Assembly (NCBI GenBank): GCA_009733575.1
Contig: ML769417.1
Location: 290,576-354,575, forward strand
Length of the DNA stretch: 64,000 nt
Origin: Gymnopus androsaceus JB14
Lineage: Eukaryota > Basidiomycota > Agaricomycetes > Agaricales > Omphalotaceae
Direction: 5' to 3'
Shown here piece after piece: positions 1 through 10,823 of this stretch. A program made the position numbers and the translations under genes. Numbering within the stretch: the stretch's first letter is position 1; every line of letters begins with the position of its first letter. The notes below the pieces were generated by a model, which saw nothing but the letters and a program-made list of their open reading frames with translations, was not told the origin of the DNA and searched no databases.

Positions 1-75
1 TAATCTGCATAGGTAGGGGATGCGAGTGGTTATTACTGGAAGGGATTACAATGGTCAACATTGAGTGCAATGCTT
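1..75 (+). pseudogene. 3' end of a decayed F-box-like gene copy
   Basis: The first bases match, almost base for base, the last coding stretch of the F-box-like copy at 14128-14184 (the part reading NLHRLG.RVVIT). An in-frame TAG interrupts the matching frame right after the HR codons, so this end is not functional. The body of the gene lies left of the window. The match continues downstream into the tRNA-like sequence at 142-216, so gene tail and tRNA-like unit were duplicated together. Confidence 0.6.
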
Positions 76-141
76 GGCTATAGACAGAGCCCTATATTGG
101 TTGTCGCTTGTGTATCTTTCTAACCAAATTGATCAATATTT

Positions 142-216
142 GTCCGTGTAACTCAGTGGTAGAGTCTTTACTGTAACTAGCTTCTTGCAGCAGCGTGTTC
201 AAATCACAGTGAGGAC
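142..216 (+). tRNA. tRNA-like sequence (pseudo-tRNA or SINE head)
   Basis: 75 nt with tRNA-type ends: GTCCGTG can pair with TGAGGAC in 6 of 7 positions counting wobbles. It has a plausible D arm (ACTC..GAGT), an A-box (TAACTCAGTGG) and a B-box (GTTCAAATC). The anticodon arm does not fold cleanly, so I do not assign an amino acid. The paralogue at 14300-14373 has CpG where this copy has TpG or CpA, which points to decay by 5-methylcytosine deamination. A T-tract follows at about 242-266. A tRNA-derived SINE head is as likely as a dead tRNA gene. Confidence 0.45.
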
Positions 217-1178
217 ATCCTTGCAAACCTTCTAGATCCAGTTTCTTTTTTTTTTTTTTTTTTTTTGGCTAAGTATGTGCTGTACATCATTACTATATTT
301 TGGAGTCTTGGATTGCATTCTTTGAATCCGAATCCTCTACCTCCGTCTCGGTAACTGTCTACTGCCTAGTCCATATATCTATCTAACATTATTCGGTTTT
401 GAATGAGTAGGAATAGGGAGGTGGAAATCAAAGTTGAAGTCGAAAGCAAACAATGCTACTTCTGGTAGCAGTTCTTCATCCTCTTCCGAGTCTTCTTTGT
501 TGTTGCCCTCGGGCAAAGACCTATGAAGCAAAATACCAAAACAAACAAAGTGGTCTTTAGTGCCCAATGTTCAGGCGCGCATGTTTCAATTTAGGTATGT
601 CTGATGCTTCTATTCTTTCCTTGCTCGTTCATTCTAACTGGTCCTGTCTTTGAACAGATCAAATCAGCTCAAAGGTTAAACAAAGATAATAAGAACATTA
701 ATATTGCACTTGCCATTGTATGTGGCAATAGAATACATAGACTTACTTCATGCCTTGTTTAATTTCTCTGGTCTTGCATTTGGCTGCTCTTTTCTTCTTT
801 GGCATTGTTCATATTTCCATCTCAAAAATCATCTTGAAACCTCGAGTACTCAATTCATTTTGTTCAAGTTGCTCATTCATCCTTGCCCTCATTTACCTTG
901 GAATCATAACATTCATTGTGATACCTTACTTTATTGTGTTCTGCTGTACTTTTATCACATACTACTATGCTGCATCACACTTTGGCATTTAGAGTTTATA
1001 TTATCCTGTTATCCTAGTTCATTCTATGTATCCCATCCCTTGGTTCTGCTGCATGCTCTCCAATGCACAAACATAGCTATCAAATTCCTCATCTCCCTTT
1101 CCTCGTACTTTCACCACCTTTACTCATATTAATCGATATCAATGAAGGACATTATAATTAAAATCCATACCGCACCGA
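217..1178. other. Gene-free stretch with poly-T tract
   Basis: No supportable gene. It has a run of about 25 T at 242-266 and AT-rich, CpG-poor sequence. The open frames at 704-1132 are hydrophobic by composition only and match nothing I recognise. Confidence 0.5.
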
Positions 1179-2130
1179 CTACAACTTACTCAATCTCCTT
1201 GTACGAGAAATCCATTTTGACCTGTCATCAGTGATAACCACTTGCCTCCCCAACCTGTGCGAGTTACATAATGGTCGCACTTTGGCTTCCTCATTCATCT
1301 CTGCTTCCCATTTTATCCCTACCCTATCCAACTTGTACAATGGTTCATGAACATTATCATATATCTCCAGTCCATAAGATCGAAGCACCACTGACTGCAA
1401 CAAATCCACTGCAAACAAGGGATCCGGAAGCCAGCAGGATTAAACCATTTTGACAAATGTCTCATCATCAAAAGAGGGGTTGTTGAGTTTTATCACAAGT
1501 GAGCACAGTTTGGGAAGGAGAATAGACTGGGTAGATGGGTCGGGATTGGATGGAGACTCGGGCAAAGTGAGTTTGGACAGGAAGAGGAAGGTTATTGGGT
1601 TCTTCCCCACCACCAACTGCACACCATCAAAAGAAGAAGTTGACAAGTGAAGGCAATAAGTGAAGCACCACAACCAACTCCAAATCCGAGATGGTGACCC
1701 CACGAATAGAGAGTGTTGTTAAAATGTATGATGATCTCAATATGAATGCATGCTTTTACCAACCAGAAGAGGTTTTCATCTCCTGGATGAAGATTTAGGA
1801 CAGACAATGATGGGAATGTGAACATTGATGACAAGTCATCCATGGTATGGGGATTATCAGGATTCCAAAGGGAGAGAGTTGCAGTAAATGACTTTAGCTG
1901 TGCCAATAATATATGAGGCCAAGGATACTAGGATTTAAATCCATGCACATCAAGCTACAAAGTGGTTAGGTTGGAGAAACTCTGGAGAATGGTGATTTTT
2001 TGATACATCTGCGCAATTTTCAAAAAATTTATCTGCCATTGAGGAATCCCAGGCATACACTGTTCTCTGGGATCACTAATGTGATCATCAATCTCTAGTG
2101 CATGGAGCTTGGGTGCAGCTTCAAAGTACA
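1179..2130 (-). pseudogene. Decayed F-box/LRR-like gene, distal part
   Basis: Minus-strand fragments in several frames align in order with the F-box-like copy at 12786-14184. At 1592-1906 is LKSFTATLSLW then FPSLSVLNLH; at 1440-1703 is LTLPESP then PKLCSLVIK; at 1179-1418 is a piece ending RLGRQVVIT. Upstream, 2000-2130 encodes PKLHALEID and PQWQINFLK in frame fragments. Multiple stops and frame changes make it a pseudogene. CpG is nearly absent. The proximal part of the same copy lies at 3700-3910, separated by about 1.6 kb that includes a TIR element. Confidence 0.7.
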
Positions 2131-3315
2131 AGATCCCCAGACACAGATCTTGTATACAAAAATGATTACAATTGTAGGTTTTACTTTATTCTACAAATTA
2201 CTACAGTTGTAAGTACCATCAATTATTATTATTACTACTGTATTTGGTGTGCAAACTTTGGGCCTGCCTCTGCTTCCCTCCCCTTCCTTGCTGTGCTTGG
2301 GGGTCCCCTGTAAGACCAGGGTCAATGGTCTTGGGGAAGGTACTGAAAGTAGCTTTGGAGCCTTTAGTATGAAAGGCGGGTGAGATCCACAATCAAATAT
2401 GTGTGCGGGTGACTAGTAGGAAATTAGTAATAAGAAGTGGGTGGATTTGGGATACCAGAGCTCCCAAATGTGACTTGTGAGTCTAGTTGTACAAGCCAAT
2501 GTCAAGTAGTCAATGGCAGCGGGTCTGAGTGTTGTATGAGCTCACTGTTAGTCAAGTCAACATGCAAGTTGGAATGCGGAAGCCAGCACAAGCGTGTATT
2601 GAGATAATAAGAAAATAGACAAGAGTATAGGAAAATAGAGAGAACAAGAGATACAGGAGTAAAACAGGTTAATATCAAGACAAGGGATCCCCCAGGGGGA
2701 GCTACCAGTTACATATGTACAGGATGTTGGGTTGGTGAATAGTCAGTATGTACAGAAGTAGATGGGACCCATCATGCAGCTTAGCAGGCGGTTGTTGGAT
2801 TGGTAGGGTGAGCTATGTATATAATCTGGTGGATTTGGGTTGTGAAGATAGTGAAATCGGTGGTACAGAGCATAACATCCCCCAGGCTGGGAAGTCATTG
2901 GCAGGCACTCTAAAGCCTTGTTTGCACTTATTTCAATAGGTTGCAACCCCTAACCCAGCATGTTTGGCAATGCTGGGCTAGCTCTCTTATGTTAGGGTTC
3001 ACCCTTCAGGCAAACCCTAACAAGAGCTAGCCACAGAATTGCTTAAAAAGCAAAAAAAAAAAAAAAAAAAAATCCTTTGCATCCCTTAGAGATTTGAACA
3101 CAGGCTATCAGATGAACTACAGTGCACCTGCCAGATCTGGTAGACAAGATGGGAGTGAAAGTGGATTTTCCAAAATAATGACATTTGCAATACACCAAAA
3201 GCTTGTCCAATGCAAAGTGTGTTTAAGGAGGAGATTGAGATCAATATACTGTATCATTTCAAAAATAAGTTCAGCCAATGTTATGCATTATGAAGATGGA
3301 AATCACCCCAGTTTA
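2131..3315. other. Repeat-derived intergenic DNA, no gene
   Basis: No supportable gene. At 2905-3040 short words (CTAACCC, GCTGGGCTAGCTCT and their complements) recur in both orientations, suggesting a small decayed inverted-repeat element. A poly-A run lies at about 3050-3071. Directly after it, on the minus strand, is a B-box-like TGTTCAAATC (about 3090-3100), so the run may be the poly-T tail of a minus-strand tRNA-derived SINE. Confidence 0.4.
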
Positions 3316-3686
3316 GTACTGCAGCATTTCGATCAGTTCGGCAGTCACAGGTCACAGGTGTCCCAAATTTTCCGAAATGTCACAAGTGTCACAGGTCACC
3401 CAAACATCTGCTGAAATCTGTTTTTGGTCAATCAAATTCAAAAAATTTCTCCCATATAGCGCAGCTATTACTTTCTTCCTGCATGCCTCTGTAGTGAATC
3501 CTTGAATTACAGACTAAAAAAAAGCAAAATTACTAACTCAAAGGGCCTTGGAATGCCATTTTACATGAGTTTTCTGACAAAAATTTCGGCAGGTCACAAG
3601 GCACCAGGCCCTTTGACAAAATGAAAATTTCGGCGGGCTGGTCACAGGTCACACCCCCTGCCGAAGTGATCGAAATGGTGCAGTAC
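3316..3686. mobile_element. Non-autonomous TIR element with word-array interior
   Basis: Terminal inverted repeats of 29 bp at 3316-3344 and 3658-3686 match at 27 of 29 positions; both begin GTACTGCA and end TTCGGCAG. The interior carries repeated short words, GGTCACAGG, TGTCACA and AAATTTCGGC, on both sides. The 9-bp flanks CCCAGTTTA and CCCACATTA agree at 7 of 9 and may be a decayed target duplication. It has no coding capacity. It lies within the F-box-like relic of 1179-3910, so it probably inserted into that copy. Superfamily not assigned. Confidence 0.65.
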
Positions 3687-3699
3687 CCCACATTATGCA

Positions 3700-3910
3700 T
3701 TACTGAACTTAAATTTGAAACTATACAGTACTTCTTCTTTGGCCAGTCAATGTACAAGTCAAGAAAAAGCAGGGCTTGGGATGAACAGTGTACAAAGAGC
3801 TGGAGCATAGCCATGAATGCATCCGGTATCATTAGGTCCTCCATGAATTCAAGTTTCAACCAAGCCCTTCTGAGGATTTGGATGATAAATTCTTCATTTA
3901 TTTAAAGATT
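3700..3910 (-). pseudogene. F-box-like relic, proximal part
   Basis: The minus-strand reading includes FMAMLQLFVHCSSQALLFLD followed by LYIDW. This lines up with FMATLQLFLDRSAKAPLVLD and VYISW of the copy at 12786-14184. The F-box proper upstream is missing. With 1179-2130 it forms one decayed minus-strand gene copy split by the insertion at 3316-3686 and other extra DNA. Confidence 0.65.
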
Positions 3911-4724
3911 GGATGATTGCTAGCTGAAGCTATGTGAGCTTGTGAATGGCCAGCGTAAGTGTTAGATAAGGAAACAGAAATTTTCTTCTTAGAGATCAGT
4001 CCACAGAAAGCTGCCAGGACTCAGCTTACCTTTTTGGAACTGAGCTTGTGTGGACATCAAACAATTCTCTTGCTTGTTGTGCCCATCTCACTAGACAAGA
4101 AGTACCTCATTCACTCTCTTTATCATCACTTGGGATAAAATTTTGGGCCCCACCCACTGTTCCCTTTATACTATTTGGCTCATACTTGGTATGTTTGGGT
4201 AATGTGATTCCTATCCTACCCTTGCACTCCTTGCATACTGGATTCAACATCAACCGCCAGCTACCTATGCCTTTTGAGATTTCCTTCCCAAAGGAGTATC
4301 AGCTCCTGCTGGAGGGACATTGTTCTCAGCACAAAACACACAAAACTAATATATCACTTAATGATTTGCATACAGGATTTCTCATAAGCGCACACAAAAA
4401 GATTTTCTTGTATAGTTACTTTATAGATGATTGCTTTCCCTTTTTACTAGTTTACTGCAAGGCTCTAAGCCATCTCTACTCTCCCTGGTGAATTGTGAAT
4501 GTTCATTGTTGCTACTGGCCTAAGAACAACCAAGGAAAATATCATCTCCTCCTCTCGGGCTCTCATATCATCATAGCTACATCTAGCATCTGTCAGCAAC
4601 TAGTTCCTCACAACATGAGGTACCAGGCATCACAACTTCCAACTTAGGCAAAGACAAGAACAATATGGAAAAGAGAAGAAGAATGTATTGAGGACTAGGA
4701 GGTATTGACAAGATTGAAGCTAAG
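3911..4724. other. Gene-free stretch
   Basis: No gene recognised. The open frame at 4048-4491 has no family match that I can name and lies in CpG-poor repeat-like sequence. Confidence 0.4.
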
Positions 4725-4999
4725 CATCAGCAAAACCTGTATGATATGGGCAGTGCTTGAGCAAACTGTCCAGAGTTCCCAGCGCTCCAGCGTCCCAGCA
4801 CTCAGATGGTCCGGCCAATGCAGGAGGGGGCTCCCAGAAGCTCCCAGAGGCCGCAAAATTACCTTATTTGGAAATAACATATGATTTTATATTTCTGACA
4901 GCACTAGCAAGCGCTGGCCAGCGCTGGGAGCTCTGGGAGCGCTGGGAATTCTAAGTATTGCTGTGGGAATTAAAATGCAAAATACAGGTTTTGCTGATG
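4725..4999. mobile_element. TIR element with CATCAGCAAAACCTG ends, copy 1
   Basis: Perfect 16-bp terminal inverted repeats, CATCAGCAAAACCTGT at 4725-4740 and its complement at 4984-4999. The flanking dinucleotide is AG on both sides, possibly a 2-bp target duplication. The interior iterates CCAGCGCT, CTCCCAG and CCAGAG on the left and AGCGCTGG, CTGGGAG and CTCTGGGA on the right. No open frame of note. The same ends bound another element at 40287-40534 whose interior is built from a different word. Confidence 0.75.
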
Positions 5000-5345
5000 A
5001 GGACTATGCTACAGCTACAACTACTATATATACTAAAGTATGAACCCTAAGCCCAGAGCCCTATACCCTGACTGTGTGGTAACAATGCATAAAACAATGA
5101 AAGACAACAAGTAAACAACAATAAGTAATGATAGGTTGATTGTACAAGTATGGACATGCTAGCATGTGTTATGATCAGAAATGATTATGCTCTGATCAAC
5201 AGAACCCTAATAATAATGTAAATGCAAGCAATTAGTATAGCTGTGCATCTAAACAAGTGTGCACTTACATATATATATAGAGGTAAATAAAAGGAAATGA
5301 TGAGGAAATAATGCCATGTGTTTAATAAGATAAGAATGTTTGTAA

Positions 5346-5602
5346 CAGCATCAAAACATGGATTTTCAATGGAGAAGTTTGACAGCTTGATTGACAGCTG
5401 TCAGAGCTCTGGAGCTTTCTGGAGACCTCATCTGGAAACAGATACCTTGCTACAGTCACTACAGTGGCTATGAGAGTCTAGAGGGCTTACATAACTCTCC
5501 TACAGGGCTCTACAGTATCTCACATAGATCTTGTAGCCAGAATGTACTTCCAGATGCTCTGGAGACATCCACCAAAAATATAGGTTTTGCTGTGCAGTGT
5601 AT
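5346..5602. mobile_element. Possible degenerate third member of the same TIR family
   Basis: The left end CAGCATCAAAACATGG and the right end ATAGGTTTTGCTGTG resemble the CATCAGCAAAACCTG terminus in inverted orientation, with mismatches. The interior iterates GCTCTGGAG, CTGGAGAC and CTACAGT. The weak ends make this call tentative. Confidence 0.35.
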
Positions 5603-5884
5603 TGGAATATCAAAGGTATATTTTTGTCTATCTATCTATGGAACAGTTTCTTGTAGCCTCTCACAGTCTCCACTCTTGTTTTCATGTAGTAGCTGCAGAT
5701 GTTCTTGCAGCAGCCACACTACTGTTTATACCTATATGACATTGCTAGCTAGGACTTGTACATAAAGCCTAGATACTTGCTGTGCAAATAACAAGTGGTC
5801 CTTTCATCCCCATTGATCTGTGTGCCTGTAATACTAAGTGCTGTATGCACTTACTACTGCTACTTCCTTTTTAGGAATATAACT

Positions 5885-8800
5885 CTAACATGCTGATGAT
5901 GTTTTACTTGGAAAAACTCTTCCCCTTCTTGGTCTGATCTGCAAATGAGATAGAGACCCAAGTCCAAGTTCTCCAAGCATTTCACCATCTTCTAATGGCC
6001 TGAACCTTCCAGGGATAGTCAGAAAGGCTTGGTTGGAGATCCAGAAGCTTAAAGGCACATAATGACCTGCCACAAGGAAGGACTTGATATCCCCAATGGA
6101 GGTTTCCTTTGTGACCACTGAAAATCAAATTAGGCCAAGTATTTGTGATGAAAGAAATACATTACATATTGAAATACTTTGAGGAGATCCCCCTTGAACA
6201 AAGACAGTAAAATTGGGTAAGTCCAAGTCACTGTTACCAAGTTGCTGGAGGAAATAATGTGGCATAAGTGGTCTCCTAAACACAGGATCATGACCTTCAT
6301 AATATGATATCATTCGGACAGTGGCCATCCATCTAATAAGATGGGATGCCTGCATCTGAATAGATAAAGTGCATCCTCTTCTGCATTCCAATTGAATCAG
6401 AGAATCATCTAAGGAGGGTACAACTAAACTTACTGAGAAAGTTCTAACAGACCACAGTAAATGGTTTGAGCAAGTGATAGTTGATCAGCTAGACTGTGTG
6501 GTTTCTCCTGCCCAAGCAAATTTTCAATTTGCACAAGCCATCGACGGGAAGCACTTTCTAATGTTGTCATATCAGAAAGCAGAAGCATAGTTTGTAACTG
6601 TGAGGTGATTGAGGATGTTATGGTCATCCAAATTTCCTGTAATTGGGCAATAGATGATGTATCTTTAACAGGGTCCAGCTTCTCAAGAAGAGCAATTAGT
6701 ACAAGATGCACACCCAGAGGAGGTAGGTCATTCAATGGCTCCAAAATACCCATTGTGATGAACATGAGTATGTCAAGCCCAAGCACTAATCTTGAGAAAG
6801 CTGGACCAGTGCTTAATGAAATTGCATGCCCAAAAAACATCAGGAGAGGATTACAAAGATCAGGTGCTGATATTGATTCAGCATGAACAAGTTGGGACCT
6901 TTTGTAGGCATCTAGTCCTGCAGCATGATATACATCCAATTGTTCTCCCTCACTATGCAATATTCAGTGAAGTGCTGAAATAGCAAATAATACAATGACA
7001 AACATTGAATTCAGCTTATGTTGTAAACACAAAAGCATTGACCCCAGAAGGATAGATGAAAGAGAGATAGGCTTTTCAGCTACAGCTGCTGCAAGATTCT
7101 TGAAGTCTAACCCTCCTATCTTTGCCATAATCTGGCAGAATGCTCTTGTACGGATTGATAGGCTGTACATAGCACTGCACCAGAATCTGAATGAAGCCAT
7201 CAAAATTCAAAAGAAGAAAACATACCGATTCAGCTCAAGTAAATCAATACCATGAGACTTTAGAGTATGGGGTATAGTTTGATAGCCAACAATGGCTTCA
7301 ATTTGAGCCAGTGGTTGACGGTTTACAGTTCGGAAATAAGCAATGTTTGATTGTATGGAAGATATTGTGTCAGTCCTGTATGGTCCATCCTCTGGATTTA
7401 ATGCTAATAGTCTGCGTAATTGGTGGACAGATGCATCCTTTATAGGATCCAGCTTTTCCAGGAGACTACGCAGAAGAAGCTGCACTGGAATCAGATGTTT
7501 TGGCCAGTGTGATTTAAGTTCCAGGATGTAAGGATATAGTTCACTGATAAATGTTAGTATGTCAAGATCAATGAAAATTCTTGAGAAAGCGGCACTGCTA
7601 TGTGAGATTGCCAACCCAATGAACAGCAGGAAGGCGATGTAAAGGTCAGGTCCAATATGCAGTCCTTCCCATGATGAATACGGTAATTTGACCATGTACG
7701 CATCCATTCCACGTGCCTCAAGTAAATGGAGATCACGGCGTAAACCTCCAGCTTGAAGTTGTGTTCGGAAACAAAAAACCATTGCCTTGAAAAGGCCATG
7801 CGATTCCGACAAGGGCCATCCAAGGTAATGTGATTCCGACAATGGCCATCCCACTAGACCAGCTACGAGATCTTCGAATTCCATCCCCCCGACTATCCCC
7901 ATGATGGCATGGAATGCTTGAATGCGACTTGATAGCCTATACATAGGCCTGCAGCATAGTTTGGATTAAAACAGAGTATAGCATAAGAGTAGCACATACC
8001 GGGAGAGCTCCAGGAGATCAATGTAAAGAGACAGATTGGAAGCACTGGGTTCAGTTGAACTAACGGATTTCTGTTGAATGATGGCTTCAATCTGAATCAG
8101 TGGTTGACTCGGTCTCATGTTTCGGAAATATAAAACATTTGAATGTATACTAGAGGGTAATTGGTCTCCAAATGGTGTATCCTCTGTGGTGACAGGTAAG
8201 AGCTCAAGTAATTGACTGATAGCTGATACATCCTCGATTGGATCCAATTTTTCCAGAAGAGTACGCAGCACAAGCTGGGCTGGAAGGAGATGCCTTGGCC
8301 AATAAGATTTCAACTCGTGAATGCCGGGGTAATATTCTGTGATGAATGTGAGAATATTGACCCCTATCACTAGTTTCGCAAAAGCCGGTTTTTGGCTCAA
8401 TGAGATTGTGAGACTGAGATACAACAAGAATGCAGTGAAAATGCCAGAGCTTGATAGTTCCGATGAAGCATAGGGTAACCGGACTTTGTAGGCATCCAGT
8501 CCAGCAAGATAGTCTGCATCTGGGAGACTTCCTGAGTGTCAGTAATGAGCTAGATATGCAGGAGATAATAGCTCACACTTCTGACCGTAAACACAATACT
8601 ATTGCGCTCAAAAGATCATATGATTCTGAGAACTGCCATCGAGCGACCGCGGCGGCGAGTGGTTCGAATTCCATCCCTCCAACTACTCCCATAATCAGAC
8701 GGAATGCTCGTTTATGAATCGAGGGAGGATAAACAGATCTGCATGATTATGTTATAGCATGATTACGAAGCTACTAAAATCGTTGAACGTACCGGCGGGA

Positions 8801-9057
8801 CAACTCCAGTAAGTCACTGTAGAGAGACTCTAGAGTATCTGAACCGCTCAAACTAACGGATTTATTTTCAAAAATAGCCTCTAGCTGGGCCAGCCTGCGA
8901 CGGATGAGGAATGCATCCAGGCCATTCACAACGGAGGTTCCTAGTCGTTTGATAGCTTTTCCAGAAAGGGCGCCTAGTCCCGGAATAGTCGAGGAAGAAG
9001 TAAAAGTTCCGCTACTAGTGAAAGTACTGCTAGCATCCGAATAGTCAACTTCATCCA
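5885..9057 (-). CDS. Multi-module protein with C-terminal ubiquitin-like domain
   Basis: Multi-exon gene starting at MDEVDYSDASST (ATG 9057). After a Ser/Thr-rich head come three related modules of about 250-280 residues at about 8.7-8.0, 7.95-7.2 and 7.2-6.4 kb. Each module runs from MYRLS.R.QAF..IMG.VGG, through FSR...LDILTFI and LLEKLDP, to LLELSR, and each LLELSR/LLELNR is followed by a clean GT-AG intron. The last exons (about 6390-5885) carry VFVQGGSPQSI, TSIGDIKSFL and LGELGLGSLSHLQIR, the pattern of the ubiquitin-like folds that end many agaric proteins. The protein ends without a diglycine. The function of the modules is unknown to me; they look helical. The third module is poorer in CpG than the first. 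I see no certain lesion, but exon joins near 6960 and 8550 are uncertain. Confidence 0.6.
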
Positions 9058-9268
9058 TGGTGAGGGCAAGAAACAAGTCACAAATCAACGGTTTTGTAGG
9101 ATAACTTGGCGCCACTTTGCACTGCCTATACACAGCTTTCCTCACACACCTTTGCTGCTCTTCTTTCTAAATTTCTCTCTTTCTATAATCTGGCACAGCA
9201 ATCTCAAACACGCACTGGACGTCGACACATAAGAAGAAAAGAAACGCAAGGACTCGAAATCCTCAAAA

Positions 9269-9457
9269 ATGAATCCTTTTGACGTTAAATTCGTGCTACC
9301 TTCCGATACTTCCATCATCTCACAAGCGCTAAGATTCAAAACGACGAAACTCGCTCGAGCAGGGCTATCTATATCGCTGAAACTGTTAAAACATCACAGT
9401 GAGTACCCTCCACTCTACCAGAGGCATTTTTGCCAGGGCTACAGTCAAGATTGGTGA
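9269..9457 (+). CDS. Short unrecognised reading frame, possible gene start
   Basis: A clean ATG frame opens with MNPFDVKFVLPSDTS and runs about 43 codons to a possible donor (CACAgtgagt at about 9391). It is divergent from the multi-module gene at 5885-9057, with about 200 bp between starts. After the donor I find no convincing continuation. It may be the surviving 5' exon of a truncated gene or a minor protein. No family recognised. Confidence 0.25.
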   Translation: MNPFDVKFVLPSDTSIISQALRFKTTKLARAGLSISLKLLKHHSEYPPLYQRHFCQGYSQDW

Positions 9458-10360
9458 ACCCAAGGATTGTGCGTTGTATCTACTAGATCGTAGAAGGAAC
9501 GACTCTCCGTGTACCAATATATATATATGCCATTGTCATTTTCACCACTTGTATAAGTCCCAGAGGAGGCGAACTCTACAGCTGGGCTAAGATTTTGACG
9601 CTGTCATGGGGTGCCATTCTCCAAAGGTCATCCGAGTTTTGTTGACGAATCCAATCCTATCCTACTATTGGATCCTCGTAAACTTCGGAAAGAAGTTCTC
9701 AAGGTTACTAGAGGTTACTGTCTCCTCGAATTCTAGGTTCGGGAACATTTTTTTTTGGATTTGTCTTGCTGGCGTCATTGAGCTCAATGATTTTCTAAAA
9801 ATTTCACCTCGGTATAAATGGCCCGCTGGCCCGCTTGACTCCGATTTCTGCATTGCAGACGTGCTCGGAAGAGCCGAGTCACAAGGGTGCATGGTCAATA
9901 ATTGGGTTCCAGCTTTTCTTTCATTCTTTTTCTTTAGACTAAATGGCCCCTGGCCCATGCTCGGAACAGCCAAATCAAACATTTGCCATTGGTTATGAGC
10001 TCTCTGGAAACAGTCGCCGAGTTTACACTTTCATATGGTGTGCGGTGGCAAGTCACAAGTGCATACTATAGTTATGGCACTTGAACTACAATACACTTGA
10101 ACCTTGGCTCGTTGTTGTGGTGGGCATTGAGACTTTTAATACTAATGATACTTACAATCCCAGGTATATAGTATGTATGTAGAGCTTATGCATGTTTCAA
10201 GTAGTTTGGCACCTGTGGTGGGGCAATGATCTACAGCAGCGTCTCCATATTGAGGCAGCTGTGAGCTTGTCATTGTTTTGCTCCAGATATCCCGGAGACA
10301 AAAGTGCTAATGCCGCACTGGGATAATCTCCGGACAATCCGGCGTTCAGCACTTGGACCA
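9458..10360. other. Gene-free stretch
   Basis: No gene supported. Two similar short segments (AAATGGCCC.CTGGCCC, at about 9816 and 9941) suggest an internal repeat. The frames at 9606-9998 on either strand match no family I know. Confidence 0.4.
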
Positions 10361-10688
10361 TGCTGTGTAATAAAACCTTCCTTCCTTCCTTCCTACACCT
10401 TTTCCGAGACAAGCGCCGCGTAGTACGTACACCACTGCATACGTCTTCTATTCCTCATTTGGGTTTTGGTGTATGTCTCCTCCATATGCACCTTCGGAAT
10501 TATATTTCCAGTGTCAAGCATGGAGCTGTGCAGCTCCATAATACACTCCATGGAAGAAAGAAGAATCTCTTCTCCTCCTTGGTCCCTCTCTCTATCTCCT
10601 TTGTCTGACGTATAACACTTACATGAGTGAACTTTTTGGTTGGGATTCATTGGCACTTGTGTACTTCGTGATGCTGCATGGTATCAGA
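10361..10688 (+). mobile_element. Copia-type LTR remnant with primer-binding site
   Basis: At 10679-10688 is TGGTATCAGA, the start of the initiator-Met tRNA primer-binding site usual in Copia elements. It is preceded by TGCA, a proper LTR 3' end. The upstream 300 bp would be the LTR; its left end is uncertain. Downstream frames (10678-10884) are short and soon run into the inverted-repeat cluster, so no gag or pol is retained. Confidence 0.4.
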
Positions 10689-10823
10689 AGATGTCATGGC
10701 CGCAGGTAGAGATATTGAAGACGGATATCTTGCTCTTCGAACAACACAAGGCCGGTTGGGCATGTTTTTTCTCAATGCTGATTGGAATTCTTTCTGTGCA
10801 GGAGATTACAGCTCCAAACATTG

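Noticed and set aside
704..1132. 142-codon hydrophobic frame as a membrane protein
   Set aside because: Low CpG, composition-driven, no start context, overlaps an equal frame in another phase, and no family resemblance.
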